Shown: in pieces, positions 1 through 4,733 of the stretch
How positions within the stretch are numbered: position 1 is the stretch's first letter
Layout: each line of letters begins with the position of its first letter
Assembly: GCA_963933885.1 (NCBI GenBank)
Contig: CAWVWF010000167.1
Span: forward strand, 1 to 7,833
Origin: CAWVWF01 sp963933885
GTDB lineage: Bacteria; Bacteroidota; Bacteroidia; Flavobacteriales_C; GCA-002722245
Length of the DNA stretch: 7,833 nucleotides
Direction: 5' to 3'
The notes under the pieces: generated by a model
What the model was told of the DNA's origin: nothing
The model's database searches: none
What the model saw: the letters and a program-made list of their open reading frames with translations, nothing else
Position numbers and translations under genes: made by a program

Positions 1-1
1 C

Positions 2-184
2 AAATCTTTATCTAAAGCAGAGAAAAAATCTCAATTGCAAGCAACGTTTGATGGGAATCAACAAGCGATTAAAGCAAGAATGAAAGCTTTAAGAAAAGAA
101 AACAAAACAACGTTTAAAGCGAGTTTAACTGACGAGCAAAAAAAGACTTTGAGAGCTAGAAGAAAAGCTAAAAAAGGGAACTAG
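2..184 (+). CDS. C-terminal fragment of a basic helical protein, possibly Spy/CpxP-like
   Basis: The window opens inside a reading frame that runs 60 codons from the left edge to TAG at 182-184; its start lies outside. The visible tail is rich in Lys, Arg, Gln and Ala, has no Pro or Cys, and looks continuously helical. A segment reading FKASLTDEQKKTLRARRK near the end resembles the 'LT-x-EQ' helix of Spy/CpxP-type periplasmic chaperones and related heavy-metal-resistor proteins, which Bacteroidetes often encode as small secreted proteins. That family link is an inference from one short motif; no signal peptide can be seen because the N-terminus is missing. The strong terminator at 206-244 follows the stop by about 20 bases, which supports this being the real end of a transcribed gene. 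Coding is likely; the family is uncertain. Confidence 0.6.
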   Translation, partial: KSLSKAEKKSQLQATFDGNQQAIKARMKALRKENKTTFKASLTDEQKKTLRARRKAKKGN

Positions 185-205
185 TTTTTGTAATGAATTT
201 CAGAT

Positions 206-244
206 AAAAAAAGAGGGTAAGCACAATGCTTACCCTCTTTTTTT
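206..244. terminator. Bidirectional intrinsic terminator
   Basis: An 11-bp perfect stem (213-223 with 227-237, arms GAGGGTAAGCA / TGCTTACCCTC) closes a 3-base CAA loop. It is flanked by an A-run at 206-212 and a T-run at 238-244, so either strand gives a GC-containing hairpin followed by a U-tract. It lies between two convergent genes, the fragment ending at 184 and the VOC gene ending at 252, and can serve both. Confidence 0.93.
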
Positions 245-251
245 GTTTGTG

Positions 252-638
252 TTATTTGGACTCCTCAATCCTCCAAGGCGGATTCAATCTGTTTTCTCCT
301 CCATAGAATAATATCAATTGATTGCCATCTAAATCTTTTAATCTAGCTTCTCTCCATAACCATGGCTTATCACCTGGACGAGCTTCGAATTTAATACCAA
401 GCGCCTCAAGCTTTTCTACTTGTTCATTAAGATTGTTAGATTCGAAGTAAACCCAAACGCCATTTCCAGTAGGTAACTCTTTTACTTGATGAAGAGAGAA
501 AGTACTTCCGCCATCAGGACATTCAAATCTTGCGTATTGCGGTAATGAATCAACTATTAATTTCATCCCTAACTTTTCGTAAAACGGAACTGCTAGTGTT
601 AAGTTTAATGATGGAAATGTTACTTGGTTTAAGTTCAT
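252..638 (-). CDS. VOC-family protein (glyoxalase/bleomycin-resistance/dioxygenase fold)
   Basis: This 128-residue protein has the length and pattern of a single-module VOC protein, built from two beta-alpha-beta-beta-beta halves. The first half has 'PFYEKLGMKLI' (18-28) and then a strand with FSLHQV, whose His50 sits where these proteins often carry a metal or substrate ligand. The second half has the helix 'NLNEQVEKLEALGIKFEARP' (69-88) and the typical ending 'KDLDGNQLILFYGG' (101-114), a VOC hallmark. The family covers glyoxalases, antibiotic-binding proteins, epimerases and dioxygenases, so substrate and reaction cannot be named. No signal peptide is seen, so it should be cytosolic. The start has no Shine-Dalgarno site, as is usual in Bacteroidetes; a weak -7-like TACTTTTA on the minus strand (663-670) lies about 25 bases upstream. 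It is divergent from the hybrid kinase and ends at the shared terminator. Confidence 0.9.
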   Translation of the reverse strand: MNLNQVTFPSLNLTLAVPFYEKLGMKLIVDSLPQYARFECPDGGSTFSLHQVKELPTGNGVWVYFESNNLNEQVEKLEALGIKFEARPGDKPWLWREARLKDLDGNQLILFYGGENRLNPPWRIEESK

Positions 639-756
639 GGTGTTAATATTATGAATTTTATTTAAAAGTATAAAACATTAAAGAGGTAAATAGGTTTTAA
701 ATGGTTTACTACTTAAGGACAGAAATTCACTTATTTTTTTTATTATTCAAACTAAC

Positions 757-778
757 AAGAACATTCTTATAACATAAG
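757..778. promoter_or_regulatory. Overlapping short inverted repeats upstream of the hybrid kinase promoter
   Basis: Two small dyads overlap here: AAGAA-CA-TTCTT (757-768) and CTTAT-aac-ATAAG (766-778). They sit just upstream of the -7 box at 792-799, where the -33 element or an operator would lie, and between the divergent VOC and kinase genes. Each arm is only five bases in AT-rich DNA, so chance is a real alternative. Low-confidence operator candidate. Confidence 0.25.
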
Positions 779-791
779 CGTAAATGACGCG

Positions 792-799
792 TATTTTTG
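792..799 (+). promoter_or_regulatory. Bacteroidetes -7 box for the hybrid kinase gene
   Basis: TATTTTTG is an exact match to the TAnnTTTG box of Bacteroidetes housekeeping promoters. Transcription would start near 804-806, giving a leader of about 27 bases to the ATG at 832. The box lies inside the longer possible reading frame from 784, which argues against that upstream start. No clean TTG is seen at -33; TTCTT at 764-768 is the nearest candidate. Confidence 0.55.
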
Positions 800-831
800 T
801 ACAAATAAATTATAATAAGACAAATGAAACT

Positions 832-2943
832 ATGAATTTTTTGAAAAAAAATAAAGAGTACATAGTCACTTTTTCACTCGTACTTTCTCTTTCCTTAGTA
901 TTGTCTGTTGTTTTGATTTTTGATTATACTTCTCATAAAAAGAATGAACTAAAAGATAATTTTAAAATAAGTTGTATTAGTCTTAAAAAGGAAATCTCAA
1001 GAACGTTCGATTTAATTAATAATACTAAAGCATATTTTATAGCATCAGACTCTGTTACCAGATCTCAATTTACTGTTTATAACAAAAACGCTATTGGTGA
1101 GGAAAGTATAATCCAAGCAATAGAATGGATTCCACAACTTAACTATGATCAACTCAGTAGTTTTCATACCAAAACAGTGGGCGATGGAATTAATAATTTT
1201 TCATTTTTTGAAAAGAATAGCGAGGGTCAGAAGATTTCATTACTAAAAAGAGAATTCTATTATCCTGTTTATTTTGTTTACCCTTTTGAAAATAATAAAA
1301 AAGTACTTGGATTTGATTTAGGATCAAATAGTGTAAGATTAAATTCGATCAATAAAAGTCGTGAAAGTAAAAGTATAGTGGTATCTGATAAGATTACCTT
1401 AGTTCAAGGTGATCATAAGGAGAGCGGAGCGTTGATTTTTTCGCCAATATACAATCCTGAATTTAATGGATTTATTTTAGGAGTTTTTAATTTAGATAAA
1501 TTTTTTAAAAATGGTTTGAAAGGAATCAGTAGTGATTTTAATTACTTTCTAGAAGATAAAACTGTAAGCGATACATTAAGTTCTTTTGTTAATTATAAAT
1601 TATCTAAGGCAGATTCTGAAAATTTGTTTGAAGAAGAGATAGCTGTAGGAGATAAGAAGTGGGTTGTAACAGCAATTCCAGAAATGGGTTTGATAGAGCT
1701 CGGTTATATATCTTGGATCTTGGTATTATTTACATGTTTCTCTATAAGTTCTGTTGTTACCTTAATGTTTTATAATGTTATTCAAAAAAGGGAATTAGAG
1801 AAAATAGCCATTGAAAAATCTTTACAGTTTAAATCCGATTTTTTAGCTCAAATGTCACATGAATTAAGAACTCCCTTAAATGCTATTGTAGGAATATTAG
1901 ATGTTTACGAGACCTTAGAATCGGAGGAGAAAAAAGCAGAAGTACTGAAGTCTATGCAAATTTCATCTCTCGATTTAATGAAAATTGTAAACGATGTATT
2001 AGTGTTGTCTAAATTAGAGAATGGGTCTGTTATTAATTCGCCAATAAATACAAATATTTTTGATTTAGTTTCAGAATCTGTATTTGCTTTTGATATTCTA
2101 TGTAAAGAGAAGGGTTTAGACTTATCTTTTGAAATTGATGAATCAGTTGATGAAGTGATTATGATAGACTCTCCTAGATTAAAACAAATTCTTTTTAACC
2201 TGATTGGAAATGCTGTGAAATTCACAGATGAAGGTTCTGTTAAAATAGGAGTGAGCTTAACGGAGGAAGGTAGTAGGTTATGTTTTTCGGTTAAGGATAC
2301 TGGGATAGGGTTAAAAGATTTTGACTTGAAAAATATCTTTGAAAAATATACTCAAAGTAGAGATGTAACTTATAGGAAACAAACGGGAAATACAAGAGGA
2401 ACTGGTTTAGGATTAGGGATTTCAAATATGTTGGTTCAAGTTTTAGGCGGAAAAGAAATATTAGTATCCTCAACGTATAGAGAAGGAAGTGTTTTTAAAT
2501 TTATAGTGCCATTCACGAAAGGTACAGAGTTGGTGAAAGCAACTAAAATCAACAAAAAAGAGAATCAACAATTAAATTTAAATGTTTTAATTGTTGAAGA
2601 TATCAAGGCTAATCAGATGGTTGGTAAACTGATTTTGACAGCCTTGGGGTGTAAAGTGTTAATTGCCGATAATGGTGAAGAAGCAATTTACGCATATAAA
2701 GATAAAGAGGCCGAAATCGATTTGATTTTAATGGATATCCAAATGCCTGTTATGGATGGGTTAACTGCTACGCTTGAATTAAAAAGATTATACGGAGACA
2801 AGTTACCTCCAATTATTGGTTTAAGCGGGAATGCTATGGAAGGTGATAGGGAGAAATATATTGGGTATGGAATGGTTGATTATGTGCCAAAGCCAATAAC
2901 TAGAGATATTATTTATAAGGCTTTGCTTCCTTTTAACAAGTAA
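832..2943 (+). CDS. CHASE-domain hybrid sensor histidine kinase with C-terminal receiver
   Basis: This inner-membrane sensor kinase has 703 residues from the preferred start at 832. The first transmembrane helix (about 10-30) is followed by an extracytoplasmic CHASE-like domain (about 65-235), with the pattern 'IEWIP', 'YYPVYFVYPFENN', 'LGFDLGSNSVR' and 'LIFSPIYN'. A second membrane helix spans about 290-314. The HisKA dimerisation domain carries phospho-acceptor His343 in 'FLAQMSHELRTPLNA'. The ATPase domain has an N-box (NLIGNAVKF), G1 'DTGIGL' and G2 'GTGLGLGIS'. The receiver (about 584-700) has the acidic pair in 'IVEDIKAN', phospho-acceptor Asp635 in 'LMDIQMP' and Lys687 in 'VPKP'; Ser replaces the usual Thr in 'LSGNA'. 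All catalytic motifs look intact. CHASE domains bind small external molecules, adenine-type cytokinins in plants; the ligand here is unknown. An in-frame ATG at 784 would add 16 residues but overlaps the promoter box. No HPt or response regulator gene is adjacent. Confidence 0.95.
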   Translation: MNFLKKNKEYIVTFSLVLSLSLVLSVVLIFDYTSHKKNELKDNFKISCISLKKEISRTFDLINNTKAYFIASDSVTRSQFTVYNKNAIGEESIIQAIEWIPQLNYDQLSSFHTKTVGDGINNFSFFEKNSEGQKISLLKREFYYPVYFVYPFENNKKVLGFDLGSNSVRLNSINKSRESKSIVVSDKITLVQGDHKESGALIFSPIYNPEFNGFILGVFNLDKFFKNGLKGISSDFNYFLEDKTVSDTLSSFVNYKLSKADSENLFEEEIAVGDKKWVVTAIPEMGLIELGYISWILVLFTCFSISSVVTLMFYNVIQKRELEKIAIEKSLQFKSDFLAQMSHELRTPLNAIVGILDVYETLESEEKKAEVLKSMQISSLDLMKIVNDVLVLSKLENGSVINSPINTNIFDLVSESVFAFDILCKEKGLDLSFEIDESVDEVIMIDSPRLKQILFNLIGNAVKFTDEGSVKIGVSLTEEGSRLCFSVKDTGIGLKDFDLKNIFEKYTQSRDVTYRKQTGNTRGTGLGLGISNMLVQVLGGKEILVSSTYREGSVFKFIVPFTKGTELVKATKINKKENQQLNLNVLIVEDIKANQMVGKLILTALGCKVLIADNGEEAIYAYKDKEAEIDLILMDIQMPVMDGLTATLELKRLYGDKLPPIIGLSGNAMEGDREKYIGYGMVDYVPKPITRDIIYKALLPFNK

Positions 2944-2961
2944 TAGGGGGTTTTTCTATTA
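2941..2961. terminator. Weak hairpin spanning the two convergent stop codons
   Basis: TAATAG (2941-2946) is inverted as CTATTA (2956-2961), with a G5/T5 interior that can add G-U pairs. It covers the TAA of the kinase and the TAA of the convergent DUF4375 gene, which are only 15 bases apart. No long U-tract follows, so it is at best a weak bidirectional terminator. Confidence 0.3.
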
Positions 2962-3432
2962 TTTAATCATTTCCTGTAAATAAGCACCAAGTAGATCCTC
3001 CAAGTTTTCCTGACCTTCTAATTGATCATACAAAACATCTTGCGTATGAAGTAGTGTTTGTTGCTGTTCAGACAAGTCAACTTTAAAAATGAAGGCTTTA
3101 TAAGCATCATCTAATAATCCTTCTGGGTTTACTACTGGAAGAGAACTAGATACAATCTCTGCAGAAGCTACTGCATTAATCTCATTTAGGATATGAATGA
3201 TTTCTGGAGCAAATACCCCAAAAGAGCTTTCGTAGAATTCAACGAATCCACCGTTTGTTACTGATTGATTTAGTTTAACAATTACATAAACTATCTTTTC
3301 AGGTCTCGTTAAGTCTTGTACAACATCGTACCATTGCGACCAACTTTCAATGTCAAATTTTGCATTCTCTAATTGTTCATCAGCTGAACTATATAATCTG
3401 CTTATTAAAGCTCTATTTGAAATTGGTTCCAT
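2959..3432 (-). CDS. DUF4375 / DMP19-like acidic protein
   Basis: The 157-residue protein has a central block, 'EKIVYVIVKLNQSVTNGGFVEFYESSFGVFAPEII' in outline (45-79), that resembles the DUF4375 signature of a hydrophobic strand, then '(V/N)NGGF-x-(Q/E)(F/Y)', then a helix with 'P-E-I'. The key residues are Asn60, Gly61, Gly62 and Phe63. By count it has 26 Asp/Glu and 9 Lys/Arg, a net charge near -17, with acidic residues dense in the last 55 positions. The founding member, Neisseria DMP19, is a DNA-mimic protein that binds a transcription factor; transfer of that role here is inference, helped only by the acidity and a neighbouring HTH fragment. No signal peptide or membrane segment is seen, so it is probably cytosolic. 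It has its own -7 box at 3452-3459, ends 15 bases from the convergent kinase, and lies 62 bases downstream of the truncated HTH gene. Confidence 0.8.
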   Translation of the reverse strand: MEPISNRALISRLYSSADEQLENAKFDIESWSQWYDVVQDLTRPEKIVYVIVKLNQSVTNGGFVEFYESSFGVFAPEIIHILNEINAVASAEIVSSSLPVVNPEGLLDDAYKAFIFKVDLSEQQQTLLHTQDVLYDQLEGQENLEDLLGAYLQEMIK

Positions 3433-3451
3433 AGTCCTTTTGAATTACGCT

Positions 3452-3459
3452 CAAAAATA
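3452..3459 (-). promoter_or_regulatory. Bacteroidetes -7 box for the DUF4375 gene
   Basis: On the minus strand this reads TATTTTTG, an exact TAnnTTTG match. Transcription would begin about 12-16 bases before the ATG at 3432, giving a very short leader. No clear -33 TTG is present at the usual spacing. It suggests that the DUF4375 gene can be transcribed independently of the truncated HTH gene upstream. Confidence 0.5.
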
Positions 3460-3494
3460 GCAATAAAAAAGGAATGTTTACAGTAGGGGCGTGT

Positions 3495-3674
3495 TTAGAG
3501 ACAGGTAATGATTGGAATTCCAGACTTTTCAAGTGTTCGAATATCTCTGTAAATAGTTCTAACACTCACTTTATGTTTTTCAGCAAGATAACTAGCCGTA
3601 ATAAGTCTCTTGGACTGTAACTGAGTGATTATTTCAGTTAACCTCGATAGTCTTGGTTTTTCTTTTTCTTCCAT
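3495..3674 (-). pseudogene. Truncated YafY/WYL-type transcriptional regulator, HTH domain only
   Basis: A 59-codon frame encodes a complete N-terminal winged HTH of the HTH_11/DeoR-like type that heads YafY/WYL regulators. It reads 'KPRLSRLTEIITQLQSKRLI' (6-25), then 'LAEKHKVSVRTIYRDIRTLE' (30-49), ending with 'KSGIPIITCL' and a stop. Full-length relatives continue after 'SGIPI' into a wing and then a ligand-binding WYL domain, for a usual total of roughly 230-330 residues. Here that part is absent, and the 62 bases before the DUF4375 gene show no trace of it in the continuing frame. The remaining HTH shows no internal damage and a convincing promoter (3706-3736) lies upstream. It is either a pseudogene remnant cut by deletion or insertion, or a small stand-alone DNA-binding protein that lost its sensor. 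The family call is confident; which of the two it is remains open. Confidence 0.7.
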
Positions 3675-3705
3675 TTTCAGAAAATGACAACAATTTTATT
3701 CCCTA

Positions 3706-3736
3706 GAAAGTTAAGGTGAAGTTTTGGAAAAGCAAA
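3706..3736 (-). promoter_or_regulatory. Promoter of the truncated HTH gene
   Basis: On the minus strand TTTG (3733-3736) is followed by exactly 19 bases and then TAACTTTC (3706-3713), which matches TAnnTTTG at all but the last position. The spacing fits Bacteroidetes -33/-7 promoters. The predicted transcription start near 3700 leaves a leader of about 25 bases to the ATG at 3674. It is the only promoter in the window with both elements well placed. Confidence 0.5.
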
Positions 3737-3766
3737 GAACCATACCAAAGCTTTTTTTCTTGATTG

Positions 3767-3794
3767 AGGCCGTTTTCGACGGGCTGTTTTTTTT
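3767..3794 (+). terminator. Intrinsic-terminator-like hairpin with T8 tract
   Basis: The left arm AGGCCGTT (3767-3774) pairs with GACGGGCT (3778-3785) around a 3-base loop, with one G-G mismatch and one G-U pair. A run of eight T follows (3787-3794), so the polarity is for plus-strand RNA. No plus-strand gene ends upstream; the nearest is the kinase ending at 2943. It lies between the divergent HTH and ankyrin genes and could stop antisense read-through before the ankyrin promoter. Confidence 0.5.
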
Positions 3795-3810
3795 ATTAAA
3801 TCAACTTAGT

Positions 3811-3818
3811 TAAGTTTG
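3811..3818 (+). promoter_or_regulatory. Bacteroidetes -7 box for the DUF4274-ankyrin gene
   Basis: TAAGTTTG is an exact TAnnTTTG match. Transcription would start near 3823-3825, giving a leader of about 20 bases to the ATG at 3843. A possible TTG start at 3816 falls inside this box and is therefore unlikely. The -33 region is only a T-run (3787-3794), not a clear TTG. Confidence 0.55.
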
Positions 3819-3842
3819 ATTATACAATTCAAATTTCTTTCA

Positions 3843-4721
3843 ATGGATTTAAATAGAACAAAAATGCTTTTCAAAAAAGCATACTTTCATAATTGGGACA
3901 ATGGTTTAGGTGCTTTAGTGAAAATTGTTAAAGACAAGGATTGTGATAAAGCTACTGCTTTAACTATATTCTGGGTAGGTTCACCTGATTATTTCTATAA
4001 CGATCCAGGACCTGAGAATCTCGAGGATTACAATAAAGCCAATTACGATCTGTTAAAATTAATTGAAGGAAAAGTTTTAAATAACGATTACGAATCAGTC
4101 ATTCAGTTTCAAGTTGATAAGGATAGAATACCTAAGAAATTAGGGAATATTCCAAAAGAGCTAACAGTTCCGATTAAAGATGGAATTAATGAAGATGATA
4201 TTTTATTCCCGAAGTACAATCCATTTGGAGATGAGATCGTTGAGCTTTGCCGAAACTGTAAGTCGGTTGATGAAATGTATGCCCTCGCAGACAAAGGAGC
4301 AGACTTCTTTTTGAAAATTAGTGATTATACACATGCGATAGAAGTTGCTACTGGTAATAAGCAGTTAGAAGCCATCAAATACTTTATCAATGAAGGGTTT
4401 GATTTAAATAAGAAATTCAATAAAGATCCATTAATATTTGAAGTAGTAATTAGTCAAGATCTAGAGGTAATTAAGTTGTTATTAGAGAACGGTGTGAAAA
4501 TCAAAAGGAAAGGAGAGTTCGGTAGAACTGTTTTACATACTATCGCTGGAAGAAAACAATGGGAAGTTGAGTTTACCCCCAAGATGATTGATATCATTGA
4601 ATATCTAGTTGAAAAAGGTGCTAGTTTAGAAGCTACTGATACAGATAAGAAAACGCCTTTGGATCTTGCTGAAATGTGGGAGAATCAGAGTTATATTAAT
4701 TATATCAAGTCTGTGAGCTAG
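3843..4721 (+). CDS. DUF4274-like domain fused to ankyrin repeats
   Basis: The protein has 292 residues from the first ATG; a nine-residue TTG extension from 3816 overlaps the promoter box and is rejected. The N-terminal part (about 5-80) matches my recollection of DUF4274: 'HNWDNG' (16-21), 'CDKATAL' (34-40) and 'IFW' (42-44), followed by an aromatic-rich stretch. A linker (80-140) follows. The C-terminal half (about 142-286) has degenerate ankyrin repeats, recognisable as 'AIKYFINEGFDLN', 'VIKLLLENGVKI' and 'IIEYLVEKGASLEATDTDKK' followed by 'TPLDLAE'. Ankyrin repeats bind other proteins, and there is no signal peptide, so a cytosolic binding role is likely. Ankyrin proteins are among known immunity-protein types in bacterial polymorphic toxin systems, but no toxin gene is visible here, so that role is a guess. 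It is convergent with the TonB receptor, with 12 bases between stop codons. Confidence 0.85.
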   Translation: MDLNRTKMLFKKAYFHNWDNGLGALVKIVKDKDCDKATALTIFWVGSPDYFYNDPGPENLEDYNKANYDLLKLIEGKVLNNDYESVIQFQVDKDRIPKKLGNIPKELTVPIKDGINEDDILFPKYNPFGDEIVELCRNCKSVDEMYALADKGADFFLKISDYTHAIEVATGNKQLEAIKYFINEGFDLNKKFNKDPLIFEVVISQDLEVIKLLLENGVKIKRKGEFGRTVLHTIAGRKQWEVEFTPKMIDIIEYLVEKGASLEATDTDKKTPLDLAEMWENQSYINYIKSVS

Positions 4722-4733
4722 GGGAGGAGTTTC

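Noticed and set aside
1905..2225. 106-codon minus-strand reading frame inside the kinase
   Set aside because: It lies wholly antisense to the HisKA/ATPase region with clear conserved motifs on the plus strand, and its translation shows no recognisable domain.
2291..2473. 60-codon minus-strand reading frame inside the kinase
   Set aside because: It is antisense to the G1-G2 ATP-binding region and shows no family features.
3433..3494. Remnant of the missing WYL domain or of a mobile element next to the truncated HTH
   Set aside because: I read this stretch after the stop and found neither WYL-like residues nor inverted-repeat ends or target duplications; the cause of the truncation cannot be told.
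4109..4294. 61-codon minus-strand reading frame inside the ankyrin gene
   Set aside because: It is antisense to the linker and first ankyrin region, and its Ser-rich translation is typical of a shadow frame.
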